Shown one piece after another: positions 6,277 to 13,563 of a stretch of 13,563 nucleotides of DNA (position 1 is its first letter; every line of letters begins with the position of its first letter). The translations under genes were made by a program, and so were the position numbers. Below the pieces are notes generated by a model that was given only the letters and a program-made list of their open reading frames with translations, was not told the DNA's origin and ran no database searches. Source of the DNA: an uncultured Clostridia bacterium (GTDB taxonomy: Bacteria; Bacillota; Clostridia; Oscillospirales; Acutalibacteraceae); the NCBI GenBank assembly GCA_937919155.1, contig CALFPM010000170.1, positions 1-13,563 of the forward strand, read 5' to 3'.

Positions 6277-7233
6277 ATGAAATTATATCCCATCAAACTG
6301 CTCCCCTTTGTTTCGGAAACAATCTGGGGCGGCAAAAAGCTGATTGAAGAATACGGCGTTAAAACAGAGAAAAAGAATGCTGCTGAAGGCTGGATGCTCT
6401 CCTGCCACGAAGCAGGCTCCAGCACCGTTGCAAACGGCGGATTTGCAGGCAAATCCTTTGCTGATGTTGTTAAGGAAAATCCCGAACTCTGCGGCAAGAA
6501 CGCAGGCAATTTTGAGGATTTTCCCATTCTTATAAAATTCATTGATGCTATGGATAACCTTTCCGTGCAGGTGCATCCCACCAAGGAATACTGCGAGCTT
6601 ACGGGCAAAGGTCAGAGCAAAACCGAGTGCTGGTACATCATTGATTGCGATGAGGATGCAAGCCTCATTCTCGGATTTAAAGATAAGATTTCTCCCGAAG
6701 GATTCAAGACAGCAATTGCAAACAACACTCTGACCGATTATGTTGAAAACGTAAAGGTGAAGAAGGGCGATTTCTTCTTCATTGATTCGGGTACACTCCA
6801 CGCTATCTGCAAAGGCATTCTGCTTGCAGAAGTGCAGGAAAGCTCAAACACAACCTACAGAATTTATGACTACAACCGCGTTGGCGCAGACAGCAAGCCC
6901 CGTGAGCTTCACGTTGAGGACGGCGCCGCCGTTACAAAGCTTGAAAAATATTCACAGCCCGATTTCTCAAACCCTGCTCTTGACACCCCCGAGCGCAGAC
7001 TGCTTGCAGACTGCCCTCTCTTCAAGGTGTGGAAGCTTGACACAAAGGGCAGCATCAGCGGCATTGCAGACGAAAACTCATTTGTTTCTCTGCTGATTAT
7101 GGCAGGCAATGTTACTCTTGACTGCTGCGGCGAAAAGCTTGAGCTGACAAAGGGCGACAGCATATTTATTCCTGCAAACGCAGGAGAATACACCATCACG
7201 GGTGAATCAGAAATTATTGAAACGAGAATCTAA
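6277..7233 (+). CDS. manA: Mannose-6-phosphate isomerase, class I
   Basis: This zinc enzyme interconverts mannose-6-phosphate and fructose-6-phosphate in the cytoplasm, linking mannose use to glycolysis or supplying mannose-6-phosphate for GDP-sugars. At 318 aa it has the usual Firmicute short-form length. Zinc ligands can be placed at Q98 and H100 in the QVHP motif, E117 in KTECWY and H175 in SGTLHA. The catalytic Arg is R201 in YDYNR. The N-terminal IWGG motif and the C-terminal cupin half (about 240-318) are intact. GGAGGA (6264-6269) stands 7 nt before the ATG. It is the first gene of a five-gene run, and its TAA is followed with no gap by the ATG of the ABC-F gene. Confidence 0.95.
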   Translation: MKLYPIKLLPFVSETIWGGKKLIEEYGVKTEKKNAAEGWMLSCHEAGSSTVANGGFAGKSFADVVKENPELCGKNAGNFEDFPILIKFIDAMDNLSVQVHPTKEYCELTGKGQSKTECWYIIDCDEDASLILGFKDKISPEGFKTAIANNTLTDYVENVKVKKGDFFFIDSGTLHAICKGILLAEVQESSNTTYRIYDYNRVGADSKPRELHVEDGAAVTKLEKYSQPDFSNPALDTPERRLLADCPLFKVWKLDTKGSISGIADENSFVSLLIMAGNVTLDCCGEKLELTKGDSIFIPANAGEYTITGESEIIETRI

Positions 7234-9150
7234 ATGGCAAGTGTCAGTGTTCAGAATTTAAAAGTTGATTTCGGCGGCAAGGTGCTGTTTGAAAATGTTT
7301 CGTTTGACGTCAATCCCGGTGAGTTTGTCGGACTCATCGGCGCAAACGGAACGGGTAAGACTACGCTTTTCAAGGTCATAACAGGTGAAATTGAGCCCAC
7401 CGAGGGCGGTGCATTCGTTGGCAGAAATGTCAAGGTAGGCTATCTTGAGCAGCACGCCTGCCACGGCTCGGTGCGCACGGTTTATGATGAGGCTCTCAGC
7501 GTTTTTGAGCATCTTATGGAAATGGAGCGCGAGCTTGAGGATATAGCCGCCGCCATTGATGCAAACGAAGGCGGTCAGGATAAGCTGATTGAAATGCAGC
7601 AACGCCTTAACGAGCAGTTTCAGGAGCAGGACGGTCTGACTTACAGAAGCCGCACACGCTCTGCGCTTATCGGTCTCGGTTTTTCCGAGGATGATTTTTA
7701 TCTCACCTGCGATAAGCTCAGCGGCGGTCAACGCTCAAAGCTGAGTATGTGCAAGCTCCTTTTGAGCGGTTCGGATTTGCTTCTCCTTGACGAGCCCACC
7801 AACCACCTTGACATTGCAGGCACGGAATGGCTTGAAACCTATCTTTCAACTTTCAGAGGTACTATAATCGTTATTTCCCACGACCGTTATTTCCTTGACA
7901 GAGTCACAAACAAAACCGTTGAAATTACCAACCGCAAAAGCTATTGCACCAAAGGTAATTACTCAACTTATCTCAAACTCAAAGAAGAACGCCTTGAAAG
8001 CGAAAGACGTCAATATGAAAATCAGATGGCAGAAATAAAGCGCATAGAGGGCATCATTGAGCAGCAACGCTCATTTGCAAGGGAGCGCAATTTCATCACC
8101 GCAGAAAGCAAGCGAAAGATGCTTGAGAAGAAAAAAGCAGAGCTTGTTATTCCCGACCCTCCTCTTTCATCAATGAGAATGAAATTTGAAGCTGCCTGTG
8201 AAACGGGAAATGATGTGCTTAAGGTCAGCGGACTTTCAAAAGCATTCGGCTCAAAGCGTCTTTTCCGCGATGCGGATATGGAGGTTTATAAAAACGACCG
8301 TGTGTTTGTTCTCGGCACAAACGGATGCGGCAAAACCACCTTGCTCCGCATTCTCACCCGTCAGCAATCGGCGGATGACGGCTCATTCAACTACGGCGCA
8401 AATGTAAAAATCGGCTACTTTGATCAGAGCCTCGAAAGCCTCAAGGGCGGAAAAACGGTTATTGATGAAATATGGGACGAGCACCGTCTTTTTACCGAAA
8501 AAACTGTTCGCAGTTACCTTGCTCTTTTCCTTTTCAGAGGTGACGATGTTTTCAAGAATGTGGACACTCTCAGCGGCGGCGAAAAGGCAAAGCTCTGCCT
8601 GCTGAAGCTGATGCTCTCGGGCGCAAATGTGCTTCTTCTTGACGAGCCCACAAACCACCTTGATATTCCGTCAAGAGAAGTGCTTGAAGCGGCTCTCAGC
8701 GACTTTGACGGCACAATCATCGCCGTTTCCCACGACAGATATTTTATCAATAAACTTTCAACAAAAATTTATCGGATGACCGAAAGCGGTTTTGAAAAAT
8801 TTGACGGCGACTATGATTCATATGCAGGCATAGCTCTTGCGCAGGCAAAGGAAAAGCCGAAGAAATCTGAGCAAAAGGTTAATTTATATAAACTGCGCAA
8901 AGAGCGTGACAGCGAAATCAACCGACTTAAAGGCAAAATCAAACGCAGCGAAGAGGAAATTGACCGCCTTGACGGCGAGATTTCCGAGCTCAACGGTCTG
9001 CTTTCCGACCCTGAGGTTTCGGCAGACTATGAAAGAGTCTTAAAACTGACAAATCAGCTTGAAGAGCTGACAGACACTCAGCTCACCGTTATGGATGAAT
9101 GGGAGCAGATGAGCGCAAGGCTCGCAGAACTTATGGAGGTAGAAATATGA
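7234..9150 (+). CDS. ABC-F family ATP-binding protein (YdiF/Uup-like)
   Basis: This soluble duplicated ATPase has no membrane domain. ABC-F proteins bind the ribosomal E site and act in translation or ribosome-targeted antibiotic resistance. The chain has 638 aa. The first nucleotide domain has Walker A at 36-44 (GANGTGKTT), signature LSGGQ at 162-166 and Walker B LLLLDEP with D186/E187, then NHLD. The inter-domain linker of charged helices (about 240-310) includes RSFARERNFITAESKRK. The second domain has Walker A at 361-369 (GTNGCGKTT), LSGGE at 446-450 and D470/E471. The C-terminal coiled coil (about 560-638), rich in Lys/Glu/Leu, resembles the YdiF/Uup extension. Both ATP sites look intact. 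It starts right after the manA stop with only a weak Shine-Dalgarno (ACGAGAA), suggesting coupling, and its stop overlaps the next ATG by 4 bp. Whether it is housekeeping or resistance cannot be decided. Confidence 0.94.
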   Translation: MASVSVQNLKVDFGGKVLFENVSFDVNPGEFVGLIGANGTGKTTLFKVITGEIEPTEGGAFVGRNVKVGYLEQHACHGSVRTVYDEALSVFEHLMEMERELEDIAAAIDANEGGQDKLIEMQQRLNEQFQEQDGLTYRSRTRSALIGLGFSEDDFYLTCDKLSGGQRSKLSMCKLLLSGSDLLLLDEPTNHLDIAGTEWLETYLSTFRGTIIVISHDRYFLDRVTNKTVEITNRKSYCTKGNYSTYLKLKEERLESERRQYENQMAEIKRIEGIIEQQRSFARERNFITAESKRKMLEKKKAELVIPDPPLSSMRMKFEAACETGNDVLKVSGLSKAFGSKRLFRDADMEVYKNDRVFVLGTNGCGKTTLLRILTRQQSADDGSFNYGANVKIGYFDQSLESLKGGKTVIDEIWDEHRLFTEKTVRSYLALFLFRGDDVFKNVDTLSGGEKAKLCLLKLMLSGANVLLLDEPTNHLDIPSREVLEAALSDFDGTIIAVSHDRYFINKLSTKIYRMTESGFEKFDGDYDSYAGIALAQAKEKPKKSEQKVNLYKLRKERDSEINRLKGKIKRSEEEIDRLDGEISELNGLLSDPEVSADYERVLKLTNQLEELTDTQLTVMDEWEQMSARLAELMEVEI

Positions 9151-11306
9151 CAAGCAATCAGATTTTCAAAAACGCAAAATGGATTGAATGTTCAGGCAGT
9201 GATGCCCCCCTTTTCCGCAAAAGTTTCAATGCTGTCAAAGGCGAAGAAGCAGAAATAACAATCTGCGGTCTCGGATTTTTCAAGCTTTTTATCAACGGCA
9301 GAAAAGTCAGCGATGATTTGCTTGTGCCCAACGCTACCTGCTACAGCGAGCGCGACCTACACAAGCTCACATTTCCCCTTGACGATGAACTTTCATTCAG
9401 AATTTACTGCATGAAATACGATATTACCGATTACCTTGCAGATGGCGAAAATCACCTTGAAGTTATGCTCGGCAACGGTTACTACAACCAGAATGTACGC
9501 ATGGCAGAAGGTGATGTTGTTTTCGGCACTCCCAAGCTTTGCTATCTTATCGAAAAGGCAAGCGGCGAGGTTATCAGCGATGAGTCAACCCTTTCACACA
9601 AAGGATTCATCACATTCAACAATCTTTACTACGGCGAAAAACACGATTACACCCTCTATCCCACAACGCTTGACGGCTTTGCAGAAAGCTCCGTTATCCC
9701 TGCACCCGAAAGTGAATTTTACATTCAGTTTTCACCTGCGGATAAGGTGATCAGAACAATAAAGCCCGTCCTTATCAAGGATGAGGGCGCGACAAAGCTT
9801 TACGATGCAGGCGAAAACACCGTTGGCTATGCTGTTTTCAAATGCACTGAAAAAGGCAAAAAATTCACCGTAAGCTATGCCGAGGAAATCCACGAAAAGC
9901 GTGATTGGTACGGCATACAGTTCAATTTTGATAAAGATTATCAGACCGAAGAATTCATTGCAGACGGCACAGACCGTGAATACATTCCTCACTTCACATG
10001 GCACGGTTTCCGCTATTTCAGAGTCACTGCGGATGTTGAACCCGTCAGAGTTGATGTTGTTCATTCCGATTGCCCCGTTACATCGGCATTTGAGTGCGAC
10101 AACGAAGTGCTCAACTGGCTTTACGATGCATACATAAGAACTCAGCTTGGCAATATGCACAGCGGCGTGCCATCCGATTGCCCTCACAGAGAAAGACTGG
10201 GCTACACGGGTGACGGTCAGCTTTGCGGCGAAACTGCAATGATGCTCCTTGACAGCCGCGAATTCTATCGCAAGTGGATTTATGACATTGCAGACTGTCA
10301 GTGCAAAAAGAGCGGTCATATTCAGCACACAGCACCCCTTATGGGTGGCGGCGGCGGTCCCTCAGGCTGGGGCGGCGCAATAGTTGAAGTGCCCTATAAA
10401 TTCTATAAAATGTATGGCGACAAAGCTCTCCTTGAGGAATTCTTCCCCAAGATGCTCCGTTATCTCGATTACCTTGAAAGCCGCAGTGAAAACGGACTTG
10501 TATGGCGTGAGGAAAAGGACGGCTGGTGCCTTGGCGATTGGTGCACTCCCGACCCCATCGTTGTGCCTGAAACATATATCAATACCGTTCTCTATGTGAG
10601 ATTCATTCAGCAGGTTATTGAAGTTGCGGAAATTCTCGGCAGACAAAGCGAGGCTGCTCACCTGTCCGAGCGCGAGGAGAGAATCAGAAAAGCTCTTGAT
10701 ATTGCCTATTACAGCCCCTGGAGCCACAGCTACTGCGGAGATGTCAACGGTGCATCATGCCTTGCATTCAGAGTTGGTATGGGCGATGAAACGGGCAAGA
10801 AAAACATGGTGCGCAAATACAAAGAGCTGGGCAAATTCGATACAGGCATTATCGCCACGGAAGCTCTCATCGGCTATCTTTTCTCAATCAACGAAAATCA
10901 GCTTGCATTTGACCTGCTTTCGAACAAAAAAGAAGCATCATTTGCATTCATGAAAAATAACGGTGCAACAACAATATGGGAAAACTGGTACGGCAGAGAT
11001 TCACGCAACCATCCTATGTTCGGTGCAGTTGTGAAATATCTGTTTATGTATCTTCTCGGCATCCGTCAGCCTGAAAACAGCGTTGCCTATGAAAATGTTA
11101 TCATCAACCCCAGATTTGTTGACGGCATCAACAACGCAAAGGGTTACATCACAACCGAAAACGGCAAAATCAGCGTTGAATACATAAAATCAGGCAACAC
11201 CGCAACCATTAAGGTTAACGCAGACCCCAAAATCAACGCAATTTTTGAACATAAGGGCGAGAAAATTTCCTTTAACGGAGAAAGACACTTTACTGTGGAG
11301 GTTTAA
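9147..11306 (+). CDS. GH78 family alpha-L-rhamnosidase (second copy)
   Basis: This predicted cytoplasmic alpha-L-rhamnosidase has 719 aa and no signal peptide. The start at ATG 9147 is fixed by GGAGGT (9135-9140), 6 nt upstream, and overlaps the ABC-F stop as ATGA. A longer in-frame start at 9099 lies deep inside the ABC-F gene. The N-terminal beta domain has ICGLGFFKLFING and YYGEKHDY. The barrel carries D344, E349 and D356 in SDCPHRERLGYTGDG, with the same 5- and 12-residue spacing as the known catalytic cluster. E612 in GATTIWENW is the probable base partner. This copy keeps the common DCPxRxER motif, so it is nearer the characterised enzymes than the copy at 3421. Relative to that copy it has about 18 extra residues after YSERD in the N-terminal domain. 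A flexible Gly-rich loop (MGGGGGPSGWGG) lies near the active site. Confidence 0.92.
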   Translation: MTSNQIFKNAKWIECSGSDAPLFRKSFNAVKGEEAEITICGLGFFKLFINGRKVSDDLLVPNATCYSERDLHKLTFPLDDELSFRIYCMKYDITDYLADGENHLEVMLGNGYYNQNVRMAEGDVVFGTPKLCYLIEKASGEVISDESTLSHKGFITFNNLYYGEKHDYTLYPTTLDGFAESSVIPAPESEFYIQFSPADKVIRTIKPVLIKDEGATKLYDAGENTVGYAVFKCTEKGKKFTVSYAEEIHEKRDWYGIQFNFDKDYQTEEFIADGTDREYIPHFTWHGFRYFRVTADVEPVRVDVVHSDCPVTSAFECDNEVLNWLYDAYIRTQLGNMHSGVPSDCPHRERLGYTGDGQLCGETAMMLLDSREFYRKWIYDIADCQCKKSGHIQHTAPLMGGGGGPSGWGGAIVEVPYKFYKMYGDKALLEEFFPKMLRYLDYLESRSENGLVWREEKDGWCLGDWCTPDPIVVPETYINTVLYVRFIQQVIEVAEILGRQSEAAHLSEREERIRKALDIAYYSPWSHSYCGDVNGASCLAFRVGMGDETGKKNMVRKYKELGKFDTGIIATEALIGYLFSINENQLAFDLLSNKKEASFAFMKNNGATTIWENWYGRDSRNHPMFGAVVKYLFMYLLGIRQPENSVAYENVIINPRFVDGINNAKGYITTENGKISVEYIKSGNTATIKVNADPKINAIFEHKGEKISFNGERHFTVEV

Positions 11307-11308
11307 CT

Positions 11309-11869
11309 ATGGTTACAATCAAAAACTATGAACCCAAATATTATAAGGATGTTCAGCAGGTTTGCCTTAACACAGGCCCCAAGGATGCGCTGACAGACCC
11401 TAACACCCGCGATTTTATTCTTTACACCTTCTGTAACTATTATATAGAACAGGAGCCTGAAAATGTTTTTGTTCTCGTTGATGAAAATGATGTCGCTCAG
11501 GGTTATGTTTTCGGTGCAATGAATTTTTGGAAATATGTGAAGAAGATGAAGCCTTATCTTGAAAAGGTTCGTGAAACAGGCAAAACAAACTACAGGGATG
11601 CAATTATTGAAATTGCGGCTCACGGAGTTTTCTCTCTCAAATACCCTTCACATCTTCACATTGACATCAATGCACCTTTCAGAGGCAACGGAAACGGCTC
11701 AAATATGATTTCCACTCTCACCTCTCATATGAAGGCGAAGGGCGCTAAAAGCATTATGCTTATCGTTGGCACAGACAATGTAAGAGGCATCAAATTTTAT
11801 AAGAAAAACGGTTTCAAGACCCTCCTGGCAATGAAAAAGAGCGGCACCGTGATGGCGAAGGAGCTTTGA
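11309..11869 (+). CDS. GNAT family N-acetyltransferase
   Basis: This acetyl-CoA-dependent transferase has 186 aa and an unknown acceptor. The GNAT core is visible: VFVLVDENDVAQGYVFG forms beta strands 2-3. LHIDINAPFRGNGNG gives strand 4 and the acetyl-CoA pyrophosphate loop, R125-G-N-G-N-G130. The last third ends in NVRGIKFYKKNGFKT, the typical strand 5/helix 4 motif. Between them an insert of about 40 residues (KYVKKMKPYLEKVRE and following) is rich in Lys, and may shape the acceptor site. It starts 2 nt after the GH78 stop, with GGAGG (11296-11300) as ribosome binding site. The Gfo gene follows after 4 nt. In this operon a sugar amine or small-molecule acceptor is possible, but nothing in the sequence proves it. 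Confidence 0.9.
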   Translation: MVTIKNYEPKYYKDVQQVCLNTGPKDALTDPNTRDFILYTFCNYYIEQEPENVFVLVDENDVAQGYVFGAMNFWKYVKKMKPYLEKVRETGKTNYRDAIIEIAAHGVFSLKYPSHLHIDINAPFRGNGNGSNMISTLTSHMKAKGAKSIMLIVGTDNVRGIKFYKKNGFKTLLAMKKSGTVMAKEL

Positions 11870-11873
11870 TTCT

Positions 11874-12848
11874 ATGCGCTACGGAGTTATAGGCACAGGC
11901 TGGATTGCAAAATCGTTCATTGACGGTGCAAGGCAGCTTTGCAACGCTGAATTTGCGGCTGTTTATTCCAGAACAGAAGAAAGCGGCGGAAAATTTGCCG
12001 CAGAAAACGGAATTTCAACCGTATACACCGACTTTGAAGAGTTCGCAAACGGCGATTTTGATGCGGCATATGTGGCAAGTCCAAACCGCCTGCACTATGA
12101 GCAATCAAAAAAGCTGATTGAAGCAGGCAAGCATGTTATCTGCGAAAAGCCCATTACCGTTGAGCCTTGTGAATTGGAAGAATTGCAGGCTCTTGCAAAG
12201 AAAAACGGTGTTATTTACATTGAAGCAATAATGTATATGTTCAACCCCGCAAGGGAATTGCTGAAAGATGCGCTGAAAAAAATCGGCAGAATCACAAGTG
12301 TGCATTTCGATTTTTCTCAGCTTTCTTCCAAATATCCTGCTTATCTTGAGGGCAAGCTGCCCAACATCTTCAATCCTGCACTTGCAACGGGTTGCCTTAT
12401 GGATCTGGGCATTTACTGCGTATACCCCGCCCTTGACCTTTTTGGTCTGCCCCAAAAAATAACCGCCTGCGCTCACTTTATGGAAAGCGGTGCAGACGGC
12501 AGCGGAAACGCGGCATTCCTTTACTCCGACAAGCTTGTTAACCTCACATATTCAAAGCTTGGTCAGGACAGACTCGGCTCGCAGATTTTCGGTGACGAGG
12601 GAACAATAACAATTGAATCAATCTCAAAGCTTACAAATATGAAGCTTATCGATAACAGCGGCAACGCAACTGAAATAATCGGCGATGTGCCGAAAGAAAA
12701 ACTTATGGGGTACGAGGCAAAGGCATTTGAAGAATTCATCGCAAATCCCGACAACCCCTATTATGCCGTAACGGCAGAACGCGCCCTGCAGGTAAGCAAG
12801 GCGATGAAAGAAATAAGGGATATTTCAGAAATAAAATTTGATATTTAA
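11874..12848 (+). CDS. Gfo/Idh/MocA family NAD(P)-dependent oxidoreductase
   Basis: This cytoplasmic dehydrogenase of 324 aa would oxidise or reduce a sugar, inositol or related cyclic alcohol. The N-terminal Rossmann domain begins with GVIGTGWIA (4-12). It contains YVASPNRLHYEQ (cofactor and substrate side) and the family lysine K92 in CEKPIT. The C-terminal alpha/beta domain carries GCLMDLGIYCVYP, with D177 and Tyr181 in the position where many members have His. The length is usual for the family. AAGGAG (11858-11863) lies 10 nt before the ATG. It is the last gene of the manA operon and ends just before a bidirectional terminator. Specificity within this large family cannot be read from sequence; the rhamnosidase neighbour suggests a deoxyhexose or disaccharide intermediate. 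Confidence 0.92.
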   Translation: MRYGVIGTGWIAKSFIDGARQLCNAEFAAVYSRTEESGGKFAAENGISTVYTDFEEFANGDFDAAYVASPNRLHYEQSKKLIEAGKHVICEKPITVEPCELEELQALAKKNGVIYIEAIMYMFNPARELLKDALKKIGRITSVHFDFSQLSSKYPAYLEGKLPNIFNPALATGCLMDLGIYCVYPALDLFGLPQKITACAHFMESGADGSGNAAFLYSDKLVNLTYSKLGQDRLGSQIFGDEGTITIESISKLTNMKLIDNSGNATEIIGDVPKEKLMGYEAKAFEEFIANPDNPYYAVTAERALQVSKAMKEIRDISEIKFDI

Positions 12849-12849
12849 C

Positions 12850-12892
12850 AAAAATCACCCCGTTGCATTTCTGCAATGGGGTGATACTTTTT
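12850..12892. terminator. Bidirectional rho-independent terminator
   Basis: ATCACCCCGTTGCA (12854-12867) pairs with TGCAATGGGGTGAT (12872-12885), with one G-T wobble, around TTTC. CTTTTT follows on the plus strand, and a TTTTTG run (12854-12849) follows on the minus strand. It lies between the convergent Gfo and GH4 genes and can serve both. Confidence 0.92.
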
Positions 12893-13563
12893 AGTTCTTG
12901 AAATACTGGGGAAGGAATTCCTTGTGTGCTTCCTTAAGCTCGTTGAAACACTTGACTGTCTTTTCATAATCGCCAACAAGGGGATGAACAAGAAGACCCT
13001 TGATTGCGTAGTCGTCATCACCTGTGATTGCAGCCTTAACAGCATACTTTTCATAGGTTTTGACAACTCTCATAAGACCAACGATATGGTCATTGATTCT
13101 TTCTGTTACGGGCACGGGTGTTGCTCCGTCTGCACCGATAACAGCCGCAATCTCAACAATATCATCATCTGCCATAAAGGGAAGTGTGCCGTTGTTCTTG
13201 ATGTTAACAACATGAACATCCTTCTTGTCGTTTGCAATTGAATCGATGAGCGAAACCGCTGCAAGTGAATACTTGTGGCCGCCTCTCTTATCAAGAAGTG
13301 CAGGCTTTGTTACGATTTCTGTGTTCTGATACATTTCAAGAAGCTGTTCTTCGATTTCCATGCAAACTTCAGCTCTTGTCTTGTCATCTTCTCTCTGATG
13401 AGCAAGCTTTGCCTCACGGCAGTAGTAATACTGAAGATATGATGAGGGAAGACCCTGAACAGTCTTGAGGCAGTCGATTGAGAAACCGTCATCCTTGATG
13501 TTTGCCATAACCTTGGGTGAGAAGCCGCTTTCGATAAGACCGGGAAGAAGCTCTTCGCCGTTC
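12891..13563 (-). CDS. GH4 family glycosidase (6-phospho-glycosidase/alpha-galactosidase type), 5' truncated
   Basis: GH4 enzymes use NAD+ and a divalent metal to cleave alpha- or beta-glycosides by a redox-elimination mechanism, often on sugars phosphorylated by a PTS. Only the C-terminal 223 residues are in the window. The frame is open to the right edge (13562), so the Met at 13508 is internal. Recognisable family blocks are GFSPKVM, LPSSYLQYYYCREAKL, VHVVNIKNNGTLPFMADDDIVEIAAVIGADGATPV, DHIVGLMRVVKTYEKYAVKAA and ITGDDDYAIKGLLVHPLVGDY. The N-terminal Rossmann region and metal ligands lie outside, so alpha versus beta and phospho versus free substrate cannot be settled. It converges on the manA operon and shares the terminator at 12850-12892. 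Confidence 0.9.
   Translation of the reverse strand, partial: NGEELLPGLIESGFSPKVMANIKDDGFSIDCLKTVQGLPSSYLQYYYCREAKLAHQREDDKTRAEVCMEIEEQLLEMYQNTEIVTKPALLDKRGGHKYSLAAVSLIDSIANDKKDVHVVNIKNNGTLPFMADDDIVEIAAVIGADGATPVPVTERINDHIVGLMRVVKTYEKYAVKAAITGDDDYAIKGLLVHPLVGDYEKTVKCFNELKEAHKEFLPQYFKN

Noticed and set aside
9099..9146. Upstream in-frame start of the second GH78 gene
   Set aside because: It lies inside the ABC-F coiled-coil coding region without a good ribosome binding site, while ATG 9147 has GGAGGT at ideal spacing.
9732..10328. Minus-strand open frame of about 198 codons inside the second GH78 gene
   Set aside because: It is antisense to a well-supported catalytic domain, with no start signal and no recognisable motif.
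1..13563. CRISPR array, insertion sequence, prophage, defence system or biosynthetic cluster
   Set aside because: No regularly spaced repeats, terminal inverted repeats, transposase, phage or defence motifs were seen. The only inverted repeats are terminators.

Overview
The window looks like chromosomal DNA from a low-to-moderate GC, endospore-forming Firmicute, most plausibly a gut Clostridia lineage (Oscillospiraceae/Ruminococcaceae-like). This rests on the bofA-yaaL sporulation pair, strong AGGAGG-type ribosome binding sites, a TipAS-type MerR regulator, and a high density of intracellular carbohydrate enzymes. The taxon is inferred from gene content, not from a marker gene.

Layout, left to right. 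(1) Bases 1-829 hold the 3' part of an alpha/beta-hydrolase esterase with a complete Ser-Asp-His triad and an unusual amphipathic C-terminal tail, followed by a strong terminator. (2) Bases 915-1062 form a self-contained tRNA-Gln(CUG) unit: consensus promoter, tRNA with encoded CCA, and hairpin terminator. (3) Bases 1098-1929 hold a MerR/TipAS regulator behind a promoter with the 19-bp spacer typical of MerR control, closed by a 15-bp hairpin terminator. (4) Bases 1917-5658 hold a two-gene unit: a membrane-anchored M20 metallohydrolase and a GH78 alpha-L-rhamnosidase-like enzyme. Its likely promoter overlaps the previous terminator. (5) Bases 5648-6231 on the minus strand hold yaaL (DUF2508) and bofA, with a possible sigma-E-type promoter. 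bofA converges on the rhamnosidase gene and overlaps it by 11 bp. (6) Bases 6218-12892 hold a tightly packed five-gene plus-strand operon: mannose-6-phosphate isomerase, ABC-F ATPase, a second GH78 enzyme, a GNAT acetyltransferase and a Gfo/Idh/MocA oxidoreductase. It ends at a bidirectional terminator. (7) Bases 12891-13563 on the minus strand hold the C-terminal half of a GH4 (6-phospho-)glycosidase, cut by the window edge.

Taken together, the region points to uptake and intracellular breakdown of plant or host glycans. Two different cytoplasmic GH78 enzymes would act on small rhamnosides, GH4 on (phospho)glycosides, ManA would link hexose-6-phosphates to glycolysis, and the Gfo oxidoreductase would act on a sugar derivative. 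No transporter or rhamnose catabolic gene (rhaA/B/D type) is present here. I found no defence system, CRISPR array, insertion sequence, prophage or biosynthetic cluster. The most unusual items are the M20 protein, which keeps its metal ligands but appears to have lost two lid-domain substrate residues; the possible sigma-E promoter of yaaL-bofA; and the ABC-F gene locked by translational coupling into a sugar operon.
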